Assembly: GCA_030765065.1 (NCBI GenBank)
Contig: CM060977.1
Location: forward strand, 128,778,295-128,842,294
DNA length: 64,000 bases
Direction of reading: 5' to 3'
From: Deroplatys truncata
Taxonomy: Eukaryota > Arthropoda > Insecta > Mantodea > Mantidae
Below are positions 11,195 through 23,224 of the stretch, piece after piece (positions within the stretch are counted from its first letter, which is position 1; each line of letters begins with the position of its first letter). The position numbers and the translations under genes are program-made. The notes beneath the pieces are model-generated. The model was not told where the DNA came from. It did not search any database and worked only from the letters and a program-made list of their open reading frames with translations.

Positions 11195-12500
11195 GAAACA
11201 ATTTTATAAAAACATTCGCCTGTGTGTCTGTGAAAAGAATAACTAAAAATGGAAATATTGAACAAATTCCAACTTGGTATTTAAGCTCAGTGTCTTTCAA
11301 AATGCAACACGAAGATATTCAAGAAAATACCTCTATCTTAAGGTAGCCTCTAACATAGAAACTTCTTCGATAATTGTAATTTTCTCAAGATGGTTTTAAT
11401 GATATTGATTAATTATAATATACAGTGCGGTCGTTTTAAGACGAGGCCACATACTGGCTAACCCGTAGCACGCTGTACTGCTGTGATCTCGGAATGTTTT
11501 CGATGCGCAACTGCCGGTGTATGACATGTTCAAGTTTAACTTTATCAGCTGTGCTTCAATTGCTGCTTTGTGTTCATGCTGTAAGAAGAGTTATGTATTG
11601 TGCATCTCAAAGGCAAAGTTATATCAAGTTATGTGTCAGTTGCTTAAGGGTGTTAATGTTGTGTTATTAGTCCTGCTGACAAATTATTCAGCTTGAACAA
11701 CGAATTCTTATGTGCGATACTTGCATAAAAACCGAATCCTGCAGACAGGTGTGTAGACAGTTTCAGGAGAAATTTCCTGGAATTTCAATTCCAGGTAGAG
11801 AAACATCTCGTTAATATGTTTAAGACAACAAAATCGCTAAACGGTAAAGCCGAGAAGCAAAGACCAGGTGTGCTAACGGAGAGAAAAATTGACGAAATTG
11901 GTGTGTGTATTTGTGGAGCCCGTAAAATAAGGTTTATAGGAACAATCCACATACCACAGACGAACTCAAATACAATATAAAAACAGAAATTATGAATATT
12001 ACGCAAGAATAACTTATGAACGTGAGTGGAAATTTCATTCAAAGATGCCAGGAATGTCTTCAAGCACATGAATACCACTTATAACAAGAACAGTCCCATT
12101 ATAGTGCATGTTACTATCACTCGTGAGTAAATAACGCGGGAGTTACGGAACGAAAAGCCCCCAGTGTAATGGACAGTGTGCGGAGCACGTACACGCACGA
12201 TCTATGGCCCTACCATAAAACGACCGCACTGTATTTAAGGTATATACGTGACAAATCTAATGCATATCTTGAATTTTCTTGAAGTAGCCTGTGAAGTTCT
12301 GATCATTCGGAAGAAATTTTGTATATTTTTGTATAACGGGTAAACCATAGGCGATAGTCAGAGTCTTATTACACCAAAATATATACATGTCCTTAAAACA
12401 CAAGTTTACTTCAAACAACTACTTTTGTGGCATCAGCCATTTCCAAGATATAAATTATTATTGGTTTGATTGATTCGATATTTTTGCAATCTTTTAATAA
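11195..12500 (+). repeat. R1 dispersed repeat, old copy 7, split by a transposon
   Basis: Diverged R1 sequence is found either side of a Tc1/mariner-like element. The left part (to 11420) carries the GTGTGTCTGTGAA, AACTTGGTATTTAAGCTCAGT and ACACGAAGATATTCAAGAAA blocks. The right part (from 12234) resumes with GCATATCTTGAATTTTCTTG, GTAAACCATAGGCG and the TTTGTGGCATCAGCCATTTC block. Its divergence makes it one of the oldest R1 copies here. Confidence 0.65.
11423..12231 (+). mobile_element. Tc1/mariner-like element, deleted, 16-bp TIRs and TA TSD
   Basis: Perfect 16-bp terminal inverted repeats CAGTGCGGTCGTTTTA lie at 11423-11438 and, inverted, 12216-12231, each with a TA outside. Scraps of a transposase can be read between them: CRQVCRQFQEKFPGISIPGR at about 11736 (a helix-turn-helix region) and FIQRCQECLQAHEYH at about 12035 (the typical end, compare 'RRCQxCIxxxGxHF'). 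The catalytic region is absent and stops are frequent. It sits inside an old R1, so it transposed after that R1 was fixed. Confidence 0.8.
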
Positions 12501-13180
12501 TCTGTATTCATTTGTTTCTCTCGATGTAACGGGAAGTGTATGTAATATTAAGGTCTGATTTTACGGACCAGCTTTCAAAGATCAAATCTAACCAAATTCG
12601 ATTTAAAATATCTTTCAAAACATTGGTTCACTTATAGTACTTATGTCTAGAACTACAAGGAGTCCGTGTAATTGTAGATATAGGTTTTGTAAGTATATAA
12701 TAATAATAAATGCCATAGTATAACTTTGCCTTACCGAATTAACTAAAAAGATTCGAAGACATGTCCTTGTGTATTTATTATACAAATCCATGTTTGTCTC
12801 TCTCTCCATATGAATTATTGTACCTTATATAAATAAAGATGTCACTTTATACCAATAATGCAAATAAACCTTCCTTTATAAGATCTTAAATGCATAAAAG
12901 GTAAATATATTTTAGTATATCATTATATTTTGACCCAAATCCTCACTTATTCTGACGCATTTTAACTCATTTATCCTATAAAGTTAGATTAGCCCAATAC
13001 ATTTAAATGTTATAGTCCAAATTTTCTGTATTCCCCTTCCACTAACTACGCAATTTTTAATGAAACTTTATATGTTTATCTTAGTTAACATAAAATAGAA
13101 AAATAACCTTTCGTAAGAAAAGTTTTTAGAATCTATATAAAAGAAACGATACTGGGTAGAGAAACTAATACGAATGTAAC
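12501..13180. other. Unassigned AT-rich spacer
   Basis: Nothing recognised. A minus-strand open stretch at 12615-12809 is unremarkable. Confidence 0.45.
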
Positions 13181-13184
13181 GCAA

Positions 13185-13815
13185 CAGAAAAAACTGCAAT
13201 AGTTTCGTGTTATTCAGGAAATACAGAATTCGGTAATAACTTCACCATTTGGGTGTTTACATTACAAGAAATGGAAATCTAATTCAAGAAACTAACCCTC
13301 AACTTTTAAAAGCAGCAAAAATATATGGTTGTGTTAATGATTTGGTATGGAGAAATAAATTTGACAAAAGAGACAAAAGTTAAACTTAATACAGCAGTTG
13401 TACGACCAGTATTGACTTATGCCTTGGAAACAAGGGAAATGAACACAAGAACACATCGAATGAGGAAAAATCGAAATGAGAGTGCTGAGAAAAACAGCTG
13501 CAAAGACACTGTATGACCTATTAAGAAATTAAGATATTAGAGAGACATGTAAGGTCCAGCCTGTGACAGAATGCGTTGTAAGAAGGAAGGAAGAAGGAAG
13601 AAATAATGGAATGAATGCGTATCCAGAAATTCGGAGATAAGAACTGCGTAAATAGTAAGGGACAACATCCCAGAAGGGAAACGAAGTCCAGGACGGCCAA
13701 AAAGAAAGCGGAAGAAGGGATTTAAACAGTATAGAGCAGATGACTGCCCTAACACAAGAAGTAGACGGTAGTGATGAGACAACCTGTATATACAAAACCC
13801 CAAAAATATGCTAGC
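13185..13815 (+). pseudogene. LINE ORF 3' end (decayed)
   Basis: Plus-strand remnant of a non-LTR retrotransposon, spread over several frames. Around 13245 one frame gives GVYITRNGNLIQETNPQLLK ('YLGxxIxxxGxxxxE' block). Around 13340 comes CVNDLVWRNK, then LNTAVVRPVLTYALET (the 'xxxRPVLTYGxET' block) and MRVLRKTAAKTLYDLLRN. From 13540 the text is the usual basic tail with the CVVRRKEEGRNN region. Frameshifts and the lack of any upstream RT motifs make it a 5'-truncated dead copy. It differs from the LINE at 8568-9630. Confidence 0.7.
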
Positions 13816-14490
13816 GAAGTTTGGGGTAGGACTTAATGGGTCTTTCTTTGCTTCACTGGAGCGAATTTGTCACTAGGATCACAGCAATGGCCTGTTGAAG
13901 TAGGGAACGTGAATTGTAGATTGACATCGAACGCAACCAAACGTTGTCAAGTGTAGATTTAGTCGTGTGCGGCAGGAACAAGTGGGACTATAGTGTCGAG
14001 TACATACACGTGACTCTGTGTTTGATTGGTTAATCCTGTTAACGTTGATTAACACAATTAAAGCTGTGCATCTATTGACAACTCTGTTCGCTTTATGATC
14101 GCCCAGAATGGCATTATGTTGTGTTCTTCACAACCTCACTTTGTACTTTTGGCCTTTAGAATTTGCATCATTTCAGTTCTGAATGAACACGATGTTGTGC
14201 TAATATAATTTACAATTACTTTGAATGCTTTATTGAAGAGTAATACATAGAAGGATAAGTGCTATGGTTTTCAAAATAACGCCAGCTATTTAAGGAAAGA
14301 GCTACTTAGAAATAAAACATTAAATCTCTAACTTTTTACATAGGAAGTTTTATCTGTGATACATATTTCGAAGAAACGACATTTTAAGCTAATAAAAGAG
14401 GCATAAAAACCTTATTTTAGGAAAAATTCAAAATAGATAGGAAAATCAAAGAAGAAAGCAAATGATAAGTGCCATTTTTATGATTACTTG
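13816..14490. other. Unassigned spacer
   Basis: No repeat or gene recognised. Confidence 0.4.
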
Positions 14491-15310
14491 TTACTTTCTC
14501 TATTACATATAGTAAGTAGAGGAAGTATTGTATTCCACCCAAAAATTCGATACCGCGATTTCATTAGAAATATATGTTTTGAGGCCCCCTGAATCCAAAA
14601 AAAGCATTTTTGGAAACATGCCTGTGTGTTCTGTGTGTGTGTGTGTCTGTGAACAGCATAACTCAGAAACGAACAGTCGGATAAACACCAAACTTGGTAT
14701 TTAGGTTCAGTATGTTCCAGAGATGCGACACAAAGGTTATCAAGAAAATCCCCCACCCCAGATTACCTTTACATGGAACATTTATCGAAAATTTTAATTT
14801 TCTCAAAAATGGCTCTAACGATTTTTATTACAGTATCATATATTTAAGATACTTTCATGACAAATAAAATGTATATCTTGAATTTTCTGAGGATATGTTC
14901 AAAAGTATTCTTCATAGTGAACGACTTTTGCATAATTGGTAAACCATAAGAGATAATCAAAGTTTTACTATACAAAAATGTAGATCTTGTTTAAATACAC
15001 AATTTATGTCATATACATTTTTTTTGTTAAGTGAACCATTTTCGAGATATTGCTTGTTATTCCCTTAAATTTTCCAATAAGTGAGAATTCGTTATTCATT
15101 TTTTGTCCCGTTAATGCAAAGAACCAGCTCTTAAAATATTTGACTATCGCTTAAAGCCTACCAATTCCCCTTGCATCTACAAGAAAATTAGCAATACGAT
15201 TAACATCTCAATATCTCGATTAACATGAAGCATATGGAGAATAAGCGTTTGTATAAATAGTTTGTACAAGAGTAGAGAAAGTCATTTGAGTGTAACACAT
15301 CAGATTTTTT
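14491..15310 (+). repeat. R1 dispersed repeat, copy 2
   Basis: Near-complete copy from TTACTTTCTCTATTACATAT to ACACATCAGATTTTTTT. It closely matches copies 1, 3 and 4. The minus strand is open for about 90 codons over 14484-14756 and reads VASLEHTEPKYQVWCLSDCS, a frame also open in copies 4 and 12. Confidence 0.9.
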
Positions 15311-15447
15311 TAATGTGCTGTGAAATAAACCCACAGAACCTATTTTGTTTTTTATTTTACTTTCATGGTTTGTGTGTGTGTGTTGTTCTTATGTTGCATA
15401 ATTTTTAAACTAGCGAATTATAGAATTATCAGCTCCTTGACTAGTAA

Positions 15448-15487
15448 ATTATTATTATTATTATTATTATTGTTGTTGTTGTTGTTG
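15448..15487. repeat. (ATT)n-(GTT)n microsatellite
   Basis: A compound trinucleotide run: ATT units followed directly by GTT units. Confidence 0.95.
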
Positions 15488-16258
15488 CAATACTTGTTCT
15501 TTACATACACACTATGGTTTAACGGTCACTATTTTTGGACATTTGTTGCGGCTCAACGCGTGGTATTTATCACATTTTAGTTCACAGAATTTGCAAACAC
15601 ATTCTGCATGAAAATTGTATTTCTATCATACTTTATGGTGGACACCATGCACGGCCAGCCTCGTTACAACGCCACTCCTGCTTTGATTCGGTCCTGTCCA
15701 ACTCCTGTCTGCCATAGCGCTTGTTGCATAAAGTCCTCCTCCTGCTTTATTGCTTAAGGTTTTTTCCTCTGCCATCAGCTTTCTGTAGGCCTCTGTTGCA
15801 GGGAGTAGTAGTTCGGAGTGAAGATCTTTCATCAGAAAGGGCTCTCTCGTCAGAATGTACAGATATCTCAAAGGTGTATCACTCATATATTCAAAACCTA
15901 TTTATCATTGACCTATATCCTTTGTGCAAGTACTTCATCTATGAAAGCTAACATTCAAACACAAATCGTATCGTAAGTTAAAATCAACAAAATTGTGATT
16001 AATTTTTCTTCTGCGAATTTTCAATCTTATTTGTTAGTCCATACGTTTTAGTTTAAATATTTTTTCTCAAAATTTAAGACTTCTTTTAGGTAACGGTTAT
16101 TGAACGCAAGCTATATTCCATGAAGAGAGGCAAAACGGGTGATCAAAAATAAATCATGTTAAAAATTAATAATAGTAAACAGCAAGTTACTAAAGCGTAT
16201 ATCATTTCTTATATTCTTCTCTTTTCGTTAGGGACGCCTCATTATTGTAAACGGGGGA
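15488..16258. other. Unassigned region with an unrecognised ORF
   Basis: Interval 15626-15886 on the minus strand is open for 86 codons (MSDTPLRYLYILTREPFLMK...) and GC-richer than its surroundings, but matches no family I know. A short GCCATCAGCTTTCT string here recurs near 55665, hinting at a low-copy repeat. Confidence 0.3.
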
Positions 16259-16263
16259 GGAGT

Positions 16264-16404
16264 TGTGGTGTGTATGTGTGTGTATTGTCACGCCGGACAC
16301 ATTACTGCTTTGTAGCGTTAGTATTGTTGATGAAATCCTTTCGGCTTGGGTTTGGAATTTCGTCCGGCATGGCATTTCTCCCCAACTCCCGGCTAGGGGT
16401 GGGG

Positions 16405-16435
<31 letters not shown>

Positions 16436-16795
16436 AAGCAAGCGTTACTCTTTGTGTGGTGTGAAGAGCATGGCGTCAGTCTCTTCAAGTCAGGTGTCTG
16501 TAATGGAAGTGTGTGTGAATCGTGTGAATGTGACCTCGTGTGTATAACATCTCCCTCCAGTGTCTTTCCTTTAATTTTTTGTGAATTATGTAGAGGCACC
16601 GTGTTTAGTATGCAATAAACCACAGGTAATGCGAAATTCTGTGTATTTTTATGATTATCCCACTCCTACTCTGAAATGTATTTAAGATGCTGGTCCCTCT
16701 CCTTGCCTCTGATGACGTCCCCCAATGTTTATGTTAGATTATCTGAAATTTAATAATTAGTTGCAAACCTTTTGGCCTTACTACGGTATATAACA
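16264..16795 (-). repeat. R4 repeat, copy a (probable solo LTR)
   Basis: The inverted counterpart of the repeat at 26958-27342. Shared blocks, given on its own strand, are TGTTATATACC, AGGCCAAAAGG, CACAGAATTTC, TACCTGTGGTTTATTG, ATGCCGGACGAAATTC, AACCCAAGCCGAAAG and GGCGTGACAATACACACAC. The TG...CA ends suggest an LTR, but no clear target duplication was found for this copy. A (GA)n run at 16403-16430 lies inside it and is absent from copy b. Confidence 0.6.
16403..16430. repeat. (GA)n microsatellite
   Basis: Fourteen or so GA units, inside R4 copy a. Confidence 0.95.
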
Positions 16796-17731
16796 ATATG
16801 TAAATTCGCATCTTGACTACCAGCTGCGATAGGTCCACCAAACTAATGTTATGCTGTGCATGATACATCACCAAACAGTGAAATACCTACTGTGCAATTT
16901 AAGGCTATTGTGCTATATTTAAAGCTCCCTGCAGTTTCTCTCTTCTCTTTTTATATTTAGTCCTTGAAATGACTTTACAGGCATAAAAATTTATTGCCAA
17001 ACAAATATGGAGATATAAAATTATAATCTATAATTTGGTAGAATAACATCAGTATTTACCCTTGACAAAATAACATACCCTTGAAATAACATAAGTTGTT
17101 ATGTTGGAAGAGTGCCATTTGGTGTAATATGTTATTACTGATTATACTGATTATTATTGATTAATGCGGCTTTAAGTGTATCTTTTGACTCCTGTAATTA
17201 AATGTGTTTATTTGCTGTTAAGAATCTCTATCGAAATGAAGTCCATATACTTACATACCTTTATCAATAGATACGTGTTGTCAGGTGCTTCATCAATGAA
17301 CGTTTTAATGTAATTTCTCGAAAATGTTTTTACCTCTCTGTACCCTGCCGATTTCTGTTTTAATATGTAATACAACTTTTTATACTTGGATATATCAGTT
17401 CCATGTTTTACATTTAGAGTAGTTCTCAATACCGAGTAATTTGTCCACAATGTTGTGGATTTCATTACCTTTGACATTTCTTTCAAGTCAAATATGAACA
17501 CTTTTTTCTTGCTCGTTAAACCATAAAATTGTTATATAACTTTCCATACCTTTTCTTTGACTTTTCAGGAAGTAAATTCTTGCTTACATTCTTTGTCTCC
17601 TCCAGGATATCAGAAGGTGTAGAACTAAATTCCATCTTGTAAAATCAGTACCTGCGACCTTGAATTGATATTCACTTGTTATCGAAGCGCATCTAAAATA
17701 CGTACCGAGGAATTGATTTATCACCTTTTTA
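16796..17731. other. Unassigned AT-rich region
   Basis: A minus-strand frame at 17208-17501 is open for 97 codons and rich in Lys, Tyr and Ile, but resembles no known family and lies in very AT-rich DNA. Nothing else was seen. Confidence 0.35.
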
Positions 17732-18556
17732 TTACTTTCTCTATTACCTAGAGTAAGGGAAGTATTGCATTCCACTCGAAAATTTGATATCGAGAATTCA
17801 CCGGAAATACATGTTTTGAGGTGCACTGCATTCAAAAAAGTATTTTTGGAAACACGTCCGTGTGTGTGTCTGTGAACAACATAACTCAGAAACGAACAGT
17901 CGGATAAACACCAACTTGGTATTTAAGTTCAGTATCTTCCAGAGATGCGGCAGGAAGGTTTTCAAGAAAATCCCCCCATTCCAGATTACGCTTTACATGG
18001 AACATTTGTCGAAAATTTTAATTTTCTCAAAAATAGCGCTAACGATTTTGATGAAAATATCATAAATTTAAGATACTTTCATGACAAATAAAATGTATAT
18101 CTTGAATTTCCTGGAATGTCTCCAAAAGTGTTCTTCATTGTGAGCGACTTATGCATAACTGGTAAACTATAAGAGATGGCCAAAGTTTTACTACACAAAA
18201 AATGTTGATCGCGTTAAAATACACAATTTATGTCATATACATTTTTTTTTGTTGAGTGAACCATTTTCGAGATAATTTTCCAATACTTATACTTTTTCTC
18301 AAAGGGGAATTCGTTACTCATTTTTTTGTCCTCTTGATGCAAAGAGAATGGAATACTCCACATAGCAACCAGCTCTTAAAATATTTAACTACCGTTTAAA
18401 GCCTAGCAATTCTCCTTGCATCCACAAGAAAATTAACAATAAGATTAACATCTTGACATTTCGATTAACATGAAGCATATGGAGAATAAGCGTTTGTAAA
18501 AACAGTTTGTAGAAGAGTAGAGAAAGTCATGTGAGTGTAACACATCAGACTTTTTT
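17732..18556 (+). repeat. R1 dispersed repeat, copy 3
   Basis: Near-complete copy from TTACTTTCTCTATTACC to CACATCAGACTTTTTT. It shows small deletions relative to copies 1 and 2, for instance after CGAGATAATTTTCC near 18275. Confidence 0.9.
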
Positions 18557-18715
18557 CGTATGCTTCTATACATTAAATATTTATTGTATGTCTAAATATC
18601 TTAGAAAAACTATTGTATGTAACTCTCATATAATGGTTATTAAGACGCCCGTAAAGTTTGCGATGTTCGTGTCGAAAGTTACATTCTAGTCTACATTGTA
18701 TGTTATTACAGGCAC

Positions 18716-19607
<892 letters not shown>

Positions 19608-19611
19608 AATG

Positions 19612-20391
19612 TGTCGCAGTTCTCAGATGACTTGTGTTATCTTATTTGTTGGGCCCTCATTGTTTAATTATTTTATTTTAAATTTGGGTTCTTTGTCTTC
19701 CGGCTAGCTATTATAACTCAGTCGAGCACGTGTCTCTAAGCAGGGTGTGTAAACGGAAAGGAGTTGTTGCTAAAAGATAACACTGATAAAAAAATTTGAA
19801 TCTAGACTTTTATTGCCTTCACGCTTAATTAATAATTGACATATTTAATCTTTATGCACGCCTGACTGAAACTGTGATATTTCCGAATGTAACTACAGTC
19901 GTTTTAGTTGCTGCGCACCAATTACTTCGCGTACTTTACATTTTTGTAGCTAACTCTGCGACGTCCACCTCATAAGAGATTCTTCAGAACTGTGCGGCAC
20001 TTCTTTATGGCTCGAGAATATATACTCCTTCACCTCGAATTGCCTAAACATTATCATATAGCTCCTATTGGTTACTAAATTGCGCCAACTTTAGGTCTGT
20101 TTTGGTCAGCCAATCATTACTACTAACATATATGCTCTAGGGAAGATATTCCCTCCATTTCTAAAAAAGGTATGCTGCCCTGACGTCAATTTCGGCTTTC
20201 TCTTCTTAGTGACAAACAACACACCCCCTTGTTAACTACTTCTATTGTCAGTGTCAGTTAGGCCGTGCAAACTTATTTCCTAATAACCCTTATGGCTAAC
20301 AAACATTTAAAATCATGTACATACAATAATATTAATTTACACTATAATAACTCTGCATTCACAGCATGTTATGATATAAAATCTTGGCTCA
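19612..20391 (-). mobile_element. R3 solo LTR, copy B, 4-bp TSD AATG
   Basis: Complete LTR, TGTCGC at one end and GGCTCA at the other, flanked by AATG at 19608-19611 and 20392-20395. It matches copies A and C throughout: TTTGGGTTCTTTGTC, CGGCTAGCTA, GTGTAAACGGAAAGGA, AGATAACACTGATAAA, the TATA-type AGAATATATACTCC block, GGGAAGATATTCCCTCC and CTTATTTCCTAATAA. Single LTR without internal DNA; minus orientation judged from copy C. Confidence 0.9.
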
Positions 20392-20444
20392 AATGATTAT
20401 TGCGTATTCTATTTTACATATATTGCCGTGACATGCACTGTCCA

Positions 20445-20545
20445 TGCACCATGCTGTAGTGGTTAACATGCTACTCTCTAGTTCCCGAGGTCGCTGGTTC
20501 AAACCCGGCGGAGGGCGCTGGATTTTTTCGGGCGATACTACGATT
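20445..20545 (+). repeat. SINE-1 tRNA-like head (short copy)
   Basis: A-box-like GTAGTGGTTAACATGC and B-box-like GGTTCAAACCC are correctly spaced for a pol III promoter, followed by GGCGGAGGGCGCTGGATTTT and TTCGGGCG. The same head with a longer body occurs at 31145-31440, 37600-37850 and 43925-44175. Here the body is missing. Confidence 0.7.
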
Positions 20546-21329
20546 TGCCACAACACTATACAGAAGATACATGGAAGGTAGCATGTTTAATAGTCACGAA
20601 CAACAACTTGCTGCAACGTCTACACAACTGTATTGCGTATGGTGTAAACAAGGCGCTGTTCCAATTGTCGTTCACGGCACGACTCATTTTGTTTTGTCCA
20701 CGGGTGTACATCAGCTCCATCTTTTCAACTCTTCCCGTTTGATAAGTTTTATTACTGCCCATCCTCATACAACAAATGAGTCCAATTACTAACTTTCTTT
20801 GAGTAATGAAACAGTTAATCATAGGTGAACTCTTGGTACATCGTCTACCATCATGTATTTAAAGCTACGAAACATATTAGAATATAGCAACTGAAACTAT
20901 GTAATAATATATATGTGGAGTTGGATTAATAATAAATCACCTTAAAACATTTGGTTTTGTTTTTGCATAGCGTTACACACAATTTGAATCGGCCATTCCG
21001 TATGTTGTGCATTATTGCACCCCAAAGTGTATAGCAGCTTCTGCTCCAGGAACAACCAAATAGTACAACTTCATAAATGTGGGTGCACTCTTAGCAAGGA
21101 TTAATTCTTCTTCAGGTACAGGCCTGTCGACCTGTTCTGTACTGAATTAAACATGTGTATGTCTCTATTCTTACTACTTGAGGGTATCCTCTAGATTTAT
21201 AGTTTAATAAAGCTTTTAGTATCCGTTCCTCTTTCATCCTTAATATGTCAGTTCAAATTATTCTTATTTCCATTAGTTTTTCATGTATATTATACATATT
21301 TAACTGTTTGTTTATCTAGAATGGTATAA
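20546..21329. other. Unassigned region
   Basis: Overlapping short frames on both strands at 20545-20822 are not recognisable. The interval right of 21180 may already belong to the 3' tail of the minus-strand LINE that follows. Confidence 0.35.
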
Positions 21330-21760
21330 CCAGCCATTGATTCATTTCTGCTGTTGTTATTCTTCTCCTGTCTGTCCTGTTCATTGTCCAGTGTTCACTA
21401 CTATAAGCTACCATATGCAATATCATTACTTTTTCAGTTTTTTGGTTGTTTTTCCGTCTTGTTCTTTAATTTCTCCTAACTGTTCCATTCATTTACTTAG
21501 TTTTACATTCAGGTCTTGGTTTTTACTGTTTGATAAATTAATATCTATATAGTTAAAACTAGAGACTTTTTATACTATTTCTTCACTAATAACTATCTTA
21601 CATGATTTTTCCCTATAAAAACCATTGCTTTTGTCTTGGCACCTGCAATCTTTAAATTTTATGTCTCCATATTATCTTTCAGGTTATTAACATTTCTCTG
21701 TAAACCATCTTCTGTTTCCTCAAAAATAACGTGATTGTCAATAAAAAAAATGTTTTTTCG
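21330..21760 (-). pseudogene. LINE reverse transcriptase fragment (FADD region)
   Basis: On the minus strand, from about 21760 leftward, the text reads FFIDNHVIFEETEDGLQRNV, where FIDN occupies the place of the RT catalytic F-A-D-D and the second aspartate is lost. It continues NLKIAGAKTKAMVFIGKNHV ('KT' block after the palm), then with stops VSSFNYIDINLSNSKNQDLN ('YLGxxI' block). Very AT-rich, with many stops. This is the only piece in the window that includes an RT catalytic motif, and it is mutated. Confidence 0.7.
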
Positions 21761-22194
21761 GCTTCTAGTTATTCCAATACCTCCAACAGAACAGTTTTTG
21801 TACTCTTTGCTTCTGGAAACACTTTCATGAAATGTGGGAACATTTGCATTTAGAGTCAGAGTTCTTCCAGCACTTAAGTGATTCAGTGCCTAGGCGGCTA
21901 AATTAGGTATTTGGAAAATAATGGAAATTGGACGGATTATTAAAATAATGTCTACCAAATATGTCCTTTTTGAGAGTAAAAAGTATAATTTATTTCAGCT
22001 TTACATTATGCTGCCATTAAAATGTTTTTGTGGTGATATTGTGCAAAACGGTGTTTACGTATATACTTACATATTTAAACATTGCTATTATAACCAATGA
22101 ACGGTAAAGCTACTGCTCAAAGTTATATACTCATATATGGATAATCTAGAATGGTGCACGTATCACAGGACACCAATATCAAGTTGAATCTTGA
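21761..22194. other. Unassigned spacer
   Basis: Nothing recognised. Confidence 0.4.
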
Positions 22195-22547
22195 CCCAGC
22201 CGGAGCTCAGAAGATTCAACTGGGAAGTTTTCTCGCATCCTCCATATTCACCTGATCTTTTCCCAAGCGATTTTCACATGTTTGACTGACTCAAAGGTCA
22301 TTATGACCTTTAACACCGTGATTAAAATCAATCAGAAGTGAACAGCTGGTTGCGAGCACAGGACCTGGTAAAACACTGGCTTGGAAAAACTTGCGTCACG
22401 TCCACAAAAATGCTTGGAAAAGCATTTTGTCTATGTAAAAGAGTAACAGAAGGATTGTACAATATAAATAAAATTAATTGAATATGACGAATTGGTTGTA
22501 ATGTTTTTTTTATAAAATAGGGAAGCTTACTTATTGGACGCCCCTCG
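22195..22547 (+). mobile_element. mariner 3' remnant (transposase end plus right TIR)
   Basis: In shifting frames the DNA reads WEVFSHPPYSPDLFPSDF, the last catalytic block of mariner DD34D transposases (HPPYSPDLxPxDFH), then LKGHYD and WLRAQDL, the region before the carboxy-terminus. About 100 bases later the segment ATTGGACGCCCCTCG plus TA looks like a mariner terminal repeat. The 5' half, including the first two catalytic aspartates, is absent. This is a truncated, frameshifted relic. Confidence 0.75.
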
Positions 22548-22549
22548 TA

Positions 22550-23051
22550 TAAGACCAACAGCATCACAGTGACGGCTAGGACAAACTTCACCGTAGTTTA
22601 ATAATTTTCCCCATTCTCTATTAATTGTTGTGCTTAAATGTATAATAGCTACATTTTTATACCTTTAAAATACCTTCCAAATTCTATTATTGATGCACTA
22701 GTTTATTGTTTTGAAATGACTGCAGCTAATTTTTCTTTTTTTGGGAGAAGGTGGCCTCATGAATATAATTGAAGATTAATGCATCATAAGATGTACGTTT
22801 ACATGCCATAAACTATACGCAATCACATAACATGTATCACAGCTGAAAATGAAATAACTAGCAGAATCTCTTCATGCTTCCAGCTTTATATATTATTTAA
22901 ACTATTATGGGTTAAAAATAGTTTCAGCAATGATATGTGAGCTTACATAGTACTCCTCTAATATATAATTATTTCTAACGAGTTGCGAGCAAAATTGCTG
23001 TTCATTTTTGCTAATTGTCATGAACTAGGAATGACTACACTCACTTGAATC
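22550..23051. other. Unassigned spacer
   Basis: No gene or repeat recognised up to the target duplication of the hAT element. Confidence 0.4.
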
Positions 23052-23224
23052 CTTTATGGCAGGCATGGCGAGACTGTAATCCTGCCCCGAAGCACCTTGA
23101 TGCAACCTGGATAGCAAAGCTATGGAAGGGGGAGAATTTGGAAGGCGGGCGGGGTATTGATAAAGAACGAACTGATTCGGTGGCGCCCTGTACTGTGTAT
23201 TTAAAGTAAATTAAGCTTCTCCGA

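Noticed and set aside
13529-13803. Two minus-strand frames of 88 codons
   Set aside because: Antisense to the plus-strand LINE tail, with low-complexity Leu/Ser/Phe composition.
16156-16623. Overlapping frames of 76-102 codons on both strands
   Set aside because: They run through the R4 repeat and the (GA)n tract; there is mutual overlap and no family resemblance.
16264-16795. TSD for R4 copy a
   Set aside because: Flanking bases (GAGT and ATAT) differ, so the ends are uncertain for this copy.
20445-20545. A functional tRNA gene
   Set aside because: Pol III boxes are present, but no complete cloverleaf is visible and the same head recurs with SINE bodies elsewhere.
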